From positions 7,393,501-7,457,500 of the forward strand of contig JAUIMM010000088.1 of NCBI GenBank assembly GCA_031769625.1: a stretch of 64,000 nt of DNA, given 5' to 3'. The translations under genes and the position numbers were made by a program. Position 1 is the first letter of the stretch; each line of letters starts with the position of its first letter. The notes beneath the pieces are model-generated. The model was not told the origin of the DNA. It worked only from the letters and a program-made list of their open reading frames with translations, and did no database searches. Positions 11,449 through 23,256 of the stretch are shown one piece after another. Source of the DNA: Taudactylus pleione (lineage: Eukaryota > Chordata > Amphibia > Anura > Myobatrachidae).

Positions 11449-12536
11449 GGTTCTGTTTGCTTTCAGTGGAATGCAATTACAGATTTAGCTGCTGATAGGA
11501 TATTGGGGGTAATAACTAAGAACATGTGGCAGTTGGAGACCTCCTTCAGAGTGGCATCTGATGAGGACCTTCTGGCTAAGTCTTGGTTTCTTATTGCCCT
11601 AAATAAATCTCCCAACCATCCCCTGTAATTCCTGAAAAAAGGAAGTAGGGAAGGATATAGGAAGTGCTTTAGAGATATTATACCTTTGGAAGAATGTTCA
11701 TCTTGACAGTCTCTCCAGCCAGGACAGGCCCAACGATGACCACTTGTGAAAATCAGGTTGGTAGTAGGTCAGCAAAGACTGAAAATTAAACTGAAACAAG
11801 TTACCATTATTTTTCGTCAGGGTAACCTAGGTAGCGAAATGAATAGGGGTGCCATTTAAAAGGTTACAATGTCTGACCTCTTAATTAGCTGTACCAGTGT
11901 GGAGATATAGAAAGTCACAGATTTAGTTAAATTGATTTGAAAAAGCCCCCCTCTTGTAGGGGCGAAACGCATCTGTAACCTCTAGTTGTGAGCATCTTCC
12001 ATTGGGACATTACTTACCTGACCATTCTTCATCCAGTTTGCATTGGATGGAGAGCAGCTGCAGAACATTGATTCCCTTTCTCACGGTCTCAGAGTCTACC
12101 CTGTGTTCCATTGAAAGCTGTCTGCGGTCTGCAGGCTGACTAGCTTAGGGCAGCACTAACGGCATGCTATTAGGTAGATTTTTTTACACTATCAAAGGTG
12201 ATGGCATATGGATACTAATTAAGCTGACTAATACCAGCATAAGAAATTAACGATAATTTCGAATTCCACAAATTACTTCTCTTGATTAACTGGACACTGG
12301 ACAGTGTCCTGCTATCAGAGAGAAGTTGTTTTTTAATTGTGAATATATTAATTGTTTTTAGAGATATTTAATGTCAATTGTTGTTAAGTTTCATTATATT
12401 AAATGCACCTTTTTCTTGACTTACTGAATCCTGACTGATATATTTTTTGCTGCCATCTTACAATTCATTTGGCTATATTAATTAGCACATAGTCTATTGT
12501 AATTTTTATTAGTGATTTTAAAATTCGAAAGCTCAC
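11449..12536. other. no gene recognised
   Basis: About 1.1 kb without a credible gene. It contains one copy of a short core, a hairpin followed by CGAAACGCATCTG (11935-11975), that recurs elsewhere in the window (see findings). Confidence 0.4.
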
Positions 12537-12539
12537 TAA

Positions 12540-13298
12540 GGGGCATATTTCAATTCCAAAGTACGCGAAAACGCGTCTCGGCGAAACTCAAACAGGCAAA
12601 AAGTGCTGGCATATATAGGGAAATCTGCCTGACACCTCCCAAAAGATGCACTACATGGGGGATCACTATGGATACCCCTGAATAGCCCTGCTGGAGGTAT
12701 TTGGGGTGCTTAAATACTCTCAATTGGTGCTATTTTGCGTCTTTGCACAAGTGAAGAATAGCATTTTGCAGTTTTTCTGGGCAAAAATAAGTAGTCCCAG
12801 CAAATTTGGGGTACATGAAAATGGGTGCAAGCATGGTTAAAAATTGCTAAAGTGAGGTCTTAAAATGCGTTAAAAATGCACCTTCAGTAAGCACCTGCCA
12901 TCAAAAAAACACCTCCCCCATACTTGCAGAACGCCCAAAGCCTATTTTGCTAGTTTTTAAGTTTGTATCCCAACTTTGAACTTTTTCGCCCCCCTTTTCA
13001 AAGTAATTTTTTGAGGTGTTCTTTAAATCTTTTTTGGATTTTTTTGACGCAGATTACCTTTGGGGACTTGTCCTAAGAGTGCAGGGTGGTTTCCCCACCT
13101 TTGCACCCCAAAACCGCAATTCTGCATTTTTTTCCGCCAGCTATTCATAGGCGAAACTTTTCTGCCGGGTACATTGCATTGCGTTTTCGCAACAGTCGCA
13201 ACAATTGAATACGGGGATAAGTTTCCGCTGGCGAAATTACGTCACCGGTGAAACTTTTTCGGAGAAAAAGGCTTTTCGCCGCTAATTGAATTCGGCCC
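12540..13298. mobile_element. Harbinger-like MITE, TSD TAA
   Basis: Ends GGGGCATATTTCAATTCC and CTAATTGAATTCGGCCC are inverted. They are flanked by TAA at 12537-12539 and 13299-13301, the TWA target typical of PIF/Harbinger. The interior of 760 bp has no coding sense; the 63-codon ORF at 13060 is not transposase. Confidence 0.72.
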
Positions 13299-13301
13299 TA
13301 A

Positions 13302-14149
13302 ATCTCCCGAACTCTCCCATAAGAGAGTTTCGGATAATTCCAGTAGTATCGGCACCTTTTATTTGAGTGCTGTTACCTTTTACTTTTAAAAAAAGCACTA
13401 AAAATGCATAATGTAATTGTTTATCATTTAGGAAAACACTCTTGTGGTACAGTAATCTCTAGAAAAATGTTGTGTTGTTTTTCAACTCCATAAGAATGTT
13501 CATAGTCATCCTAAAAACCCCAATGGTGATCTCCATACTAGATAATGATTTTATTCCAGGCATGTACATAATCTATTATATTTCAGAATATACAATGGAA
13601 TGTCCTCAGAATCGCTAATCGCATCTCTCCTCTTTTTTACCAAAACAAATAAAGAGAAGATGATCTTGTGTAACACCTTCTTAACAATTTATATATTTTA
13701 TTATAAATACACTCACATTAAAAAAAGATTAAACCCAGCATGTAGAAAATATTAAACAATACACAATATTGATGACAAGCTCATCTACTGGAATTGAGCA
13801 GAGTCAGTATGTAAAAACTACCGTAGTTATCACTAGGTATCACCTAACGACATACCATAAATGAAACGAGAGACTTCAAGTGAACAGTTAATAAAAGGAA
13901 AATGCTGCTGTACACTTAAATAAGTAAAAAGAAAATATTTTAGATTTAAAGCCCTTTTGGTCTGTCTTTATGTACAGGTTTAATGTTCTATCCCTTAAAG
14001 AGCTAATCATGTACTTAAATCAACGCTTGGTTTGTTTAGGTCTTTTGCGATAAGTATTTCCTTTGTCTGCAGAATAAAGGCTACTGTCAAAAGATACTGG
14101 TAAACCCGTGTGATTCTATTTGGTAGAAGAAAAGTGAAATTTATAAGCC
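13302..14149. other. no gene recognised
   Basis: A/T-rich DNA without recognisable repeats or coding homology. Confidence 0.4.
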
Positions 14150-14152
14150 AGA

Positions 14153-14648
14153 GGCCCTGATTCAGAGCCGGACGCTCTGACAGAGCGCTCGCTCTGAATC
14201 AGGGCCGTCCCTCTGAATTTTAGAACGCCAAAAAGATGGTCGCGATGGTCAAGACCATCGCGACCATCGGGCTTGCGACGAGACGCTTGTGGTAGGGTCT
14301 CGTCTGCCACAAGCCCTGGAGTGCTTTTGGCTCTATCAGAGCCAAAAGCACTCCCACTGACATCACTAGTGATGTCAGTGGGGCCGGCCCCAGACGGTAG
14401 GCGTTCCCATGGGAACGCCTCCGTCTGGCCTGCCACGCCCCCGGCACGCCCACCAAAGTGGTGTGCTGTCACTCACCATCGACAGCACGCCCCCTTTGTA
14501 GCGAGACCCATAGCGACGGCTTGCCCGTCGCTATCCGGGTCTCGCGCCTGCGCACGACGGAGCCGGGTCCGACGTGCGCATGCGCACTGGCCCAACATCG
14601 ACCCGCTTGCGAGCGCTCAGCGCTCGTGAGCGGGTCTGAATCAGGCCC
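14153..14648. mobile_element. hairpin-chain MITE (copy 3), TSD AGA
   Basis: GGCCCTGATTCAGAGCC ... GGTCTGAATCAGGCCC, flanked by AGA at 14150-14152 and 14649-14651. Internal hairpins include GATGGTCGCGATGGTCAAGACCATCGCGACCATC, CTTTTGGCTCTATCAGAGCCAAAAG, CACTGACATCACTAGTGATGTCAGTG and GGAACGCCTCCGTC partners. ORFs of about 118 codons on both strands are artefacts of the palindromes. Confidence 0.82.
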
Positions 14649-14829
14649 AGAGTGTGACAGCCACTGGACTTCATGCATATTTGTCTTCAATATTTTTTGT
14701 TAATTTTTTATAGTTTACATTTTCCTTGTATCTGTTCAGTTGTTTGTTTTTATTGCAAAGATAGATCTACTGTAGTATGGTAGGTCCATTTCTGGCGCAG
14801 GTTCTACCAATTAAAAAAATCAATACCAT

Positions 14830-17385
14830 GGGCCAAATGTAATAGGGTGTCAGTTTTAGTAACAGTACAAACTCGCACATTCTCGCACTTTTAAAAAGTG
14901 CGGGTTTGTACTGAAACTCGCAAATTCAATAGCCTGCGAACTTATCAGTTCGAGGCTACTGCATTTGCGAGTTTAGGCGAGTTTAGGACTATGTAAACTG
15001 ACACCTTTTAATGCGAGTAGCATTAAAAGGTGCGAGTTTTAGAGAAGCCATCACAGATCAGTGAGATCCGTGATGACTTCTGTGTGTATTTAAAAAAAAA
15101 AAAACATGCACCCCCTCCCCAAAAGCATAACCAGCCCCGGGCTTTATAAAGCCTGTTCTGGTTCTAAAAATACAGGAGCCAAAATGCGTAGGGGGCCCCT
15201 GTATATTAAGAACCAGCACAGGGCTTTGTTGAGCTGGTTCTGGTTCTGGAAAAACAGGGGACAAAACGAGTAGGGGTCCCCTGAAAATTCCAGAACCAGC
15301 ACCGAACTCTTTCTAGCAGGGGGAAAATGCCACAGCCAGGGAAAACCTTTCACCGGTTTCCCCGGCCAAAGCATTATCCCTGACCGCTAGTCAGTCCAGG
15401 CCGGGGATCCCTGGGGAGTTGGGTACCCCCCCAATAAAGGGGTATCCCTCTCCAGGGCACCCCAGGCCTAGACTGATAGCCCGGGGCTATCCCCGGCACC
15501 CTATGCCCGTGGGTGCCGGGTTGATAGTGTTAGTGTAAAGTGTAAAAATAAATTTTCCATATTGTCTTTAGTTGTAGAACCACAAGTACCAGCAAGCCTA
15601 CCCTGCATGCTGGTATTTGGAGAACCACAAATACCAGCATGCGGGGCATTACGGGCCCGCTGGCACTTGTAGTTCCACAACTAAAGAAATACGTAAATAA
15701 ACAAACATACACCGTGAATGGAAAATTTAATTAAAACATACATGCACACTCACACTTACACTCACACATACTCACCTAGTATCCGAAGTAATCCATAGGG
15801 GTGTACCTGAAAAAAAAATCCATACTCACCTCTCCTATGCGTAGATCACGTCCACTTGTCCAAGTAGGCAATCCAGGGGTTAAAATAAAAAAACGCCAAA
15901 AAAACGATCCATGCCGGACTGAGCAAAGGTATGTGTGTACAATGTCGCGACTTTGTATCATTGATGTAACCACAAGATTAACCTCAATGAATCTTGCGGC
16001 TACGATGTAGCGGTTCCCACCATAGACTTCTATGGGGATTTCTCACCATAGAAGGCTATGGGACACACAGGCTGGCCGCATTCGGCTAATCAGGGAGCTG
16101 CTCCGACGGAGATGCTCCCTGATTGGCTGGCGGCCCCTTCACTGACGGGGCACACGTGTGCCCCGGTCATTTACGCGGAGCAAAGGTATGTCTACACACA
16201 TACCTTTGCTCAGTCCGTATGGTTCGATTTTTGGCGTTTTTTTATTTTAATCCCTGGATTGCCTACTTGGAGAAGTGGACGTGATCTACACATAGGAGAG
16301 GTGAGTATGGATTTTTTTTTCAGGTACACCCCTATGGATTACTTCGGATACTAGGTGAGTATGTGTGAGTGTGCATGTATGTTTTATTAAAATTTTACTT
16401 TCACAGTGTATGTTTGTTTATTTACGTATTTCTTTAGTTGTGGAACTACAAGTTCCAGCAGACCCGTAATGCCCCGCATGCTGGTATTTGTGGTTCTCCA
16501 AATACCAGCATGCAGGGAAGGCTTGCTGGTACTTGTGGTTCTACAACTAAAGACAATATGCAAACTTTATTTTTACACTTTACACTATCAACCCGGCACC
16601 CACCGCCCTAGGGTGCCGGGGATAGCCCCGGGCTATCAGTCTAGGCCTGGGGTGCCCTGGAGAGGGGTACCCCTTTATTGGGGTGGTACCCAACTCCCCA
16701 GGGATCCCCGGTCTGGACTGACTAGCGGTCAGGGATAATGCTTTGGCCGGGGAAACCGGTGAAAGGTTTTCCCTGGCTGTGGCATTATCCCCCTGCTAGA
16801 AAGAGTTCGGTGCTGGTTCTGGAATTTTCAGGGGACCCCTACTCGTTTTGTCCCCTGATTTTCCAGAACCAGGACCAGCTCAACAAAGCCCTGTGCTGGA
16901 TCTTAATATACAGGGGCCCCCTACGTATTTTGGCCCCTGTATTTTTAGAACCAGAACAGGCTTTATAAAGCCCGGGGCTGGTTATGCTTTTGGGGAGGGG
17001 GTGCACGTAATTTTTTTTTATTTAAAAACATTTTACATAAGTACACACAGAAACATGTACATATCTCATGGATATGTGCATGTTTCTGTGTTAATCTGAC
17101 CTGCTCAGGATATACTCGCTAGCCTGAAGCAGGTCTATTATTTGGGGACTTTTGGTAATCTTTTTTTTGCGAGTGTGAAACAGACACTCTATTACATTGG
17201 ACGAGTTGATTGTTTTCAATGTGAAAACATCTGGATGCGAGTTTGAGAATGGAGAGTTTTTGTAACTCTGAAAAATGCGAGTTTTAATGAACAGACACCC
17301 TATTACATTGGAGAGTTGTGAAAAATTGCGAGTTTAGCACCAAACTCGCAATTTACCAAAACAGACACCCTATTACATTTGGCCC
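14830..17385. mobile_element. 2.56-kb giant palindromic (foldback) element, TSD CAT
   Basis: Ends GGGCCAAATGTAATAGGGTGTC and GACACCCTATTACATTTGGCCC are flanked by CAT (14827-14829, 17386-17388). The arms about 15060-15942 and 16188-17085 are near-perfect inverted copies. For example, the GTGCCGGGTTGATAGTGTTAGTGTAAAG region near 15515 pairs with the sequence near 16580-16610, and AGCAAAGGTATGTGTGTA at 15924 pairs with ACACACATACCTTTGCT at 16194. The 245-bp centre is itself a run of hairpins. Several ORFs (15058-15374 minus and 16406-17099 plus) are mirror images of each other across the arms and not genes. No transposase. Confidence 0.85.
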
Positions 17386-17681
17386 CATGTCTTATAAATA
17401 GCTCCAAATTTATTAAAGAGTTAATTGCAGTTGGTTAAAACACCCTACAGGTGGCAGGAAAAACAACGTCTTGCAGAAGGCTAATGGAAAAAGAATAGCA
17501 TAAACTGGTTACGCGTTTCATGGATACGCTGTCCACTTCTTCAGTCTTATTTATGGCAATTTTTCCCACTCAATGTCCTTATGTGCAATAGAGAATAACT
17601 ATGAGATCTTTTCTCAAGTAGTGTTCTTAAAGTGCAGTGAAAGGGATCTCTGAGATCTAAGGGCTGCATTCAGTTCACTTA

Positions 17682-17855
17682 AGGGTATATTTAGTAAAGT
17701 GCAGGATTTTAGAATTGGAGATGTTGCCCATAGCAACCAAACAGATTCTTCTTATATTTATCTAGCACCTTCTAAAAGATAATAGCTAGAATCTGCTTGG
17801 TTGTTATGGGCAACATCTCCACTTCTAAAAACCCACACTTTAGTAAATATACCCC
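17682..17855. mobile_element. palindromic MITE, TSD TTA
   Basis: AGGGTATATTTAGTAAAGTG ... CACTTTAGTAAATATACCCC with TTA at 17679-17681 and 17856-17858. The arms carry GATGTTGCCCATAGCAACCAA and its inverse, a palindrome type I know as common in frog genomes. Confidence 0.78.
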
Positions 17856-17898
17856 TTAGTGTCTAAGTGGGAGATGTATCAAAGCTTGGAGAAAGATA

Positions 17899-18425
17899 GG
17901 GCGGGATGTACTAAGGTTGTGGTGACCATTCCGCCAGTCACAGCAACCTTACTAATCGTATATGTACTAACATATGCGATTAGTATTGCAAAGGGCAGAC
18001 CTTGCGATAAGAGCTGCGCTTTGCGAAGCAGCCGATGCCTGGTGACGGGGTCTCCGTGGGACCCCGTCCCCTCCAAGCCCCGTGAGCTTCCTACTGGTCA
18101 CATGTGCAGGAAGCCACGGGCTCCTCCTCCTCCTCCCTGCACCCGGAAGAAGATTAGGAGGAGAAGGAGGACCCAGGAGGAGCACGGTCCGGCGACCATG
18201 GACAGCAGGTGAGTGGGGGCCAGCCCTGGGTGACGGCAGGGCGGCGGCAAAGCGTCGGGTGCGGGGTCCAGTAAGAAGCCCATAGGTTTCTATAGGGTAA
18301 TGCCAGGTTTTTCTGGCACCCTCCGGCCTGAAAAAAAGGTGTGCGGGCCTTAGTACATATGGAAATGCGGTAAAAATCCAGAAAACGGGGTTTTTACCGC
18401 ATTTTTCCTTTAGTACATCCCACCC
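17899..18425. mobile_element. hairpin-chain MITE, 'GGGATGTACTAAGG' family, TSD ATA
   Basis: GGGCGGGATGTACTAAGG ... CCTTTAGTACATCCCACCC with ATA at 17896-17898 and 18426-18428. Internal hairpins include CTAATCGTATATGT/ACATATGCGATTAG, GACGGGGTCTCCGTGGGACCCCGTC, CCCGTGAGCTTCC/GGAAGCCACGGG and AAATGCGGTAAAAA/TTTTTACCGCATTT. The 117-codon ORF crossing it is not a gene. Confidence 0.8.
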
Positions 18426-18486
18426 ATAAAGTGGAGAGAGTTGAAGTACTAACCACTTAGCTTCTTACTGTAATTTTACAGACTGT

Positions 18487-18989
18487 GGGCCTGATTCAGC
18501 TAATCTGCTAGAACGCATGCACCGCAGTTGCTAATGTTAGTGGTGAAATGCAAATGATCACAGCTTACCATAAAGACGCCAACTTCTCCTTACACACATC
18601 CGTATACTTTGGCAACATAACAAAATAATCGGTAACATCGAGTAACATCAGACTCATACGCACAGTTAAGGCAGGTCGGACCTCACTCAAGATTTGCTAA
18701 GGTCAGGTCACGCTATGAGGCCTCAGGCTGCGTATGGAATTGCAATGGATAATTTATGCACGCCCCTGCAACGCCGTCCCAACGCACTGGAATGCCTGTG
18801 TTCAACCGACCACCCCCTTCCCCTATCACCACCCACAAACGACACTTCCTGTCAATCACTGTGCTCGGGGTCTGCGTAGCCTCTGCAAACGCATTTCCCA
18901 TCGCAATTGCTAGTTCGCGCATGCGCAATGCAAATTAATTGACCGATTGCGTGCGTCTTTGCAATTGCGATTCTTGCTGAATCAGGCCC
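18487..18989. mobile_element. MITE, 'CCTGATTCA' family 1, TSD TGT
   Basis: GGGCCTGATTCAGC ... GCTGAATCAGGCCC with TGT at 18484-18486 and 18990-18992. The interior is homologous to 6109-6619 and 53039-53475 (for example CAGGCTGCGTAT near 18723 and TTTATGCACGCCCCTGCAACG near 18753). Confidence 0.82.
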
Positions 18990-19060
18990 TGTGTTTCAAA
19001 AATTGCAGATTAGAGCTAATTGGTTGGTACTTTGTTTACCCCATTTGTTCTCTCACCATG

Positions 19061-19330
19061 CTAACTCGGGTTATTGCTGTGTCAACTCGGGTCACGGCTC
19101 AGTGTGAATGGGTCCCCAAAAAATAACCCGGGTACTGTGAACCAGCAATCTAACCCAGGTAGTGAGTAGGGTTGGACATGGGAAGGACACGGGTTATGGG
19201 GCAGTGTAACCGGGTGATCCGGGTCTTCCGACCTGGGTCCCGATTACAACATAGGAACAGCCGGCTCACCGGCGCTTGGAGATGATGCCATGAGAACTGG
19301 GTCTTTCCCGGGTTGAAAGTCCCAGATCAG
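19061..19330. repeat. dispersed repeat shared with 51765-52075
   Basis: A diverged copy of the sequence at 51765-52075. Shared words are AACCCGGGT-type boxes, GAGTAGGGTTG.CCATGGG, ACCTGGGTCCCG and GGAACAGCCGG. The right flank of the outer gypsy element lies in the other copy. Class unknown. Confidence 0.5.
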
Positions 19331-19591
19331 TACCTGGATTTTAGCGTAAAAGGGGAATAAGTCACAAGTGAAAAGATCTATTGTAGTAGTACTGTGTGTA
19401 AGTGTAATGCTGGGTACACACTGGCCGATCAATTGTGTACCTACCTTAGTGCCCCCATTCTGTAGAGGCCCTCATCTCCTGTCAAAGCCTTATGTCCAGC
19501 AGCATCAATACTGCAATAAATGCAGAAACTATGAGGCCTAGAAGTATGGGGCCTGGTCATTCTGGACCTTCTAGTCTGTAGCCAGTCCCAT

Positions 19592-20217
19592 AGGCAAACG
19601 CAGGGGGGGTTTCCATCTGCCTGGAAACCCCGCTCCCCAGCACACACCATGACCACAATAGAAATAGTAATATAATAGAATGTTACTAGTGCTGCATGTT
19701 CTTCTCAGTATCACAAATGAAATGATTAGCACCACCTGTGGATCTTTTAAAATGTATCAGCCAGTAATATATACACCTGTGCACCAACTAGTAGATGTGG
19801 AAAACATGTACTGTTAGCGGTGCACTGCTATAGACCATCAATAGGCTTAATTATTAATACTGTATAATAATACACTATCCAGTACATAAGGTGGAGACCG
19901 ATATGTACATATATGTCCAGGGCAGTGCTAGGTTCTTCTGCTGCTCCCCCAGACTCCCGGACTTGCTCCAATGCTCTGTGGAGCCCACATCTGAAAAAAA
20001 ATCATTCAGCTCAGACAAGATGGCCCTACTGCCGCATCTAATGGCTTACTGTGATCGCTGTTCCTGTATATGCTGGAGTTATGCAACACAATACACTTTG
20101 TATGTAACATATTAAAACTGTATAAGTGCTAATTATGCCCTCTTCATGGACTGGCCACACTCACTCTAAAATCAAGCATTTGGAAACCCCCCTCTAGAAA
20201 TCCTGCGTTTGCCACTG
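19592..20217. mobile_element. hAT-like MITE, 8-bp TSD with one mismatch
   Basis: The ends AGGCAAACGCAGGGGGGGTTTCC and GGAAACCCCCCTCTAGAAAT..CCTGCGTTTGCCACTG are inverted. Flanks AGTCCCAT (19584-19591) and AGTCCCCT (20218-20225) look like an 8-bp duplication with one change, the hAT hallmark. Interior without coding sense. Confidence 0.6.
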
Positions 20218-20340
20218 AGTCCCCTGAGTATGCATTGGTGGATGGGCAGTGAGCATCATTTGTGATTTGTGTTCCATTATGGGGCTTCACTGTCATCATC
20301 AGCCCCACGAATGCCCAGAAAACAAAGCAATGGTCTAGAG

Positions 20341-20502
20341 CAGGGGTGGGCAATAAGCGACCCTCAGTTGTTGTAAAACTACAAATCCCATCTTCCATTG
20401 CAACAGGTTTAGCATGGCCAAATAGCAAAACTGTGGCAGGACCTGCTTGAATTTCTAGTTCTACAACAGCTGGGGGGGGGGGGCGCTTATTGCCCACCCC
20501 TA
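20341..20502. mobile_element. hAT MITE, perfect 8-bp TSD GTCTAGAG
   Basis: CAGGGGTGGGCAATAAGCG ... CGCTTATTGCCCACCCCTA with GTCTAGAG directly repeated at 20333-20340 and 20503-20510. The TIR CAGGGGTG and the inner 'ACTACAAATCCCA' palindrome are typical of widespread vertebrate hAT-N elements. Confidence 0.88.
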
Positions 20503-20999
20503 GTCTAGAGAGTGGATGTACCTCCCAAATTTTGCTATAGGGCCCAGTGATGGAGTGTTATGTCCTTGTCCCTGTGCAGATGTATTTTTTTTTCTCCCCT
20601 GGGAAGTGATGGCCACGCCATCCTCCGTAATTATGTACATGGGAAACCCTCATACAATTTTGACACAGAACCCACAAATGTCTTCTTATGCCCCGTAAGC
20701 ATGATAACTAATATTGAAAAGGTTTATTATGTGGTGTTTTACTAGGTGTTCCTGTGCTCTTTGATGTCCTGTATCTTTTACTAGTGGGATTTAAGTGTCT
20801 CACATTCCAGAGCACCTCTCCGTCGCACACACGTCTCACCAACTACAAACAACACTTGGTAAACACAATAAAAACAACATACTGAAAAGCCCACATCAAT
20901 GTAAACTCTTTCAAACAGTGTGCATATTTGCAATAACATAAACCCTATCTTACACTTCTATCTAAAGTACATGTTGTAGATCATCGTGTATTTTTGGAA

Positions 21000-21330
21000 A
21001 TCGGTATGGGATCTTGGCGGTCAGAATCCCGATGCCAGGATCCCGACAGGGTTAACATACCGACACTTGTTGGTCGGTATGCTAACCCTCCCTCTCGCCC
21101 TACCCTAACCCTCCTCTTTGGTGCCTAACCCTAACCTCCCCCGATAGTGTCTGAACCTTACCTCCCCACACCCTAATCCTTCCCACTTAGTACCTAACCC
21201 TCCCCCTAGTGGCTAAGCCCTAAACCTAATCCTCCCCCCCACCCCGTTACTTTCCTTCGGCATCCCGGCTCCAGTAATGTAAGCATCGACATCCCAACTG
21301 CTGGGATGCCGAACGCATACCATATTTTTG
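21000..21330. repeat. MITE-like repeat with CCTAACCC-rich core
   Basis: GGATCTTGGCGGTCAGAATCCCGATGCC at the left and CTGGGATGCCGAACGCATACCAT at the right bracket a core of diverged CCTAACCCT/CCTCCC words. Relatives are 26768-27560 (split by another MITE) and 36354-36580. The telomere-like hexamers are part of the element, not a telomere. Confidence 0.55.
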
Positions 21331-21716
21331 CATTAGTTTGTCATTAGATAGGATAAATGAGGGAGTTATCCCTAAGCCCTTCTTTATTTATGTATTAACA
21401 GTTATTTACTTGCCACCTACATATTACACTGGTGCTTTACCGATAAAATTTACTTATTCACACAGATCACATGTTAAGTTAACTTGGCCCCCCTCACCCG
21501 TCTCGAACAGTGGTTATACCACATAGTGATTGAGCCGCATAAATAAGTTTACTTAATGGTGTCTGGTTCCTCCCCAGTGGTAAACCACCAATAGGCTGTG
21601 CAGCTGATCAAATATCCGTTGCTCCCCCCATGCGCCGGGGACGGACGGCAGCAGGCACTGGATCGGAGTTTAAGGTAAGTATTTTTTTTTGTTTGTGTGT
21701 GTGCGCGGGGGGGGGG

Positions 21717-22072
21717 GGGGATTACTACAGGGGCCTTACTACTGGGGGCATCATATGGGGGCACTATTGGGAGCGCTGCAACTGGGGGCACTACAGGGGC
21801 CCTTACTACTGGGGGTTACCTCTGGGGCACTGCAGGGAGAATTGCTACTGGGGGCACTGCAGGGAGCATTACTATTGGGGGCACTACAGGGGCATTACTA
21901 CTGGGGGCACTGCAGGGAGCATTACTACTGGGGGCACTACAGGGGCATTACTACTGGGGGCACTGCAGGGAGCATTACTACTGGGGGCACTACAGGGGCA
22001 TTACTACTGGGGGCACTGCAGGGAGCATTACTACTGGGGGCACTACAGGGGCATTACTACTGGGGGCACTGA
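21717..22072. repeat. minisatellite, about 53-bp unit ('GGGGGCACTRCAGGG')
   Basis: Alternating half-units GGGGGCACTGCAGGGAGCATTACTACT and GGGGGCACTACAGGGGCATTACTACT repeat almost perfectly from 21840 on. The array follows a GGAGTTTAAGGTAAGTATTTTTTTT leader. The inverted counterpart with the same leader is at 27790-28350, and a decayed one at 35650-36110. ORFs here are open only because the unit lacks stops. Confidence 0.85.
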
Positions 22073-22253
22073 TTGGCTGGCACCTTATCTCTTTTCACTT
22101 TCACTCTGTCTCCTAACACTGCTTAGTAAATTATCTTCATGGATGTTGAACAATTGAACTTACTTATGCATTTTGTTGTGTGTCACAGCTTTATCATGGT
22201 GTCATATATAATGAAACACACAAGGCACTCCTCCTATCATTCCCCTTACTTCC

Positions 22254-22635
22254 AGCTAGGGCGTTTCTACAGAGGAGGGGGCCCGTGCGCAGTCTCCGAT
22301 ACGGGCCCCTCCTCTCTATCCGGTGGCCGGCAGCGCACTGAGCTGTGCACGGTCAGCGCTGGAGTTATAGACTCTAGGCACTAGAGTGTGCCCGGAGTCT
22401 ACAGCGCATGCGCAAGTCACCTGCAGAATGGCCGCGGCAGCCATTTTCCCTGTACTGCACATGCGCAAATGACGAAAAATGGCCACAGCGGCCATTTCCA
22501 GACATTTTTACAGCACCGGCCCCCGCACCGCCGTGGACTCCGGAGGGGTAAGTATACTACGGGTGCACGGTGTGCAGGGCAGGGTCCCCCTGGACCCCGC
22601 ACACCCTGCACCCATTATAGATATGCCCCTGTCTC
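22254..22635. mobile_element. GC-rich non-autonomous element, pair of 55365-55715
   Basis: AGGGCGTTTCTACAGAGGAGG at the left and CATTATAGATATGCCCCTG at the right are roughly inverted. The interior GGAGGGGGCCCGTGCGCAG..CGGGCCCCTCCTC hairpin, the GCGCATGCGCAA box and ACTCCGGA-GGTAAG are all matched at 55365-55715. No coding sense. Confidence 0.5.
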
Positions 22636-22639
22636 CAGC

Positions 22640-23080
22640 AACTCTCACTGGCACCTCTATACACTGACAGCATTGTGCAGGACACCTACAGTGCAGCGAG
22701 GAGCTCTATAGTAAGTAACCGACTAAAGGTGCTGGAGTGGGGCAGTTGGACAGCTGTTTTGGGAGCCCTAAACAGGAGCCACATGGGCAATGCTGTTGGA
22801 AATGCTTGTGTACAGGTGCAGTGGAACGGCAGAGTTATGTACACACCAGTGGAATGTCTTAACAGACAGCCCAGTTGCTTAACCAGCATATTGGTTTATT
22901 GAAGGATATGCAATGTACAACCATACTCACTGTGATACACTGGTTTATGATGCAGCAGAGTTTGAGCGGAGAGGTGTGCCATACAGATCACCAGCCAGTG
23001 ATAGCTTAGTAGTGGTAGTGGTGCAGGATGCAGGAACAGCAGTAAAACAGCTTAACATGCTGGGTCACTGACAGTCCACT
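22640..23080. other. no gene recognised
   Basis: Unassigned sequence between elements; short ORFs only. Confidence 0.35.
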
Positions 23081-23256
23081 GGGGTCTATTTACTAAGCAG
23101 TGTTAGGAGACAGAGTGAAAGTGATAAGGTGCCAGCCAATCAGCTCCTAACTGCCATCTCACAGGCATTGTTTGAAAAATGACAGTAGGGAGCTGATTGG
23201 CTGGCACCTTATAACTTTTCACTCTGTCTCCTACAACTGCTTAGTAAATAGACCCC
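23081..23256. mobile_element. palindromic MITE, 'CCAGCCAATCAGCTCC' family
   Basis: GGGGTCTATTTACTAAGCAGTGTTAGGAGACAG...CAGCCAATCAGCTCCTAAC and its near-perfect inverse. A half copy of the right arm is at 22062-22130 directly after the minisatellite. Confidence 0.78.

Larger units (their letters stand above)
17868..19060. mobile_element. palindromic MITE split by two younger MITEs
   Basis: The outer element starts GGGAGATGTATCAAAGCTTGGAGAAAGATA. It resumes at 18429 (AAGTGGAGAGAGTTGAAGTACTAACC..TTTACAGACTGT) and again at 18993 (GTTTCAAAAATTGCAGATTAGAGCTAATTGGTTGGTACTTTG), where it decays near 19060. Deleting the two inserts recreates the order seen in the intact relatives at 11278-11448 and 62451-62626. 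Confidence 0.72.

Noticed and set aside
14116..14703. ORFs of 73-118 codons on both strands
   Set aside because: Lie in a hairpin-chain MITE. Similar ORFs appear wherever that MITE occurs (7556-8252, 8589-9020, 25060-25314, 34033-34694).
15058..17099. Mirror-image ORF pairs
   Set aside because: The same sequence read twice across the arms of the giant palindrome.
21060..21240. Interstitial telomere
   Set aside because: CCTAACCC words are diverged and bounded by element ends found with the other two copies.
21630..22157. Three overlapping plus-strand ORFs of 127-175 codons
   Set aside because: Minisatellite translation (repeated GGTTGALLLGALQ), open in all three frames.
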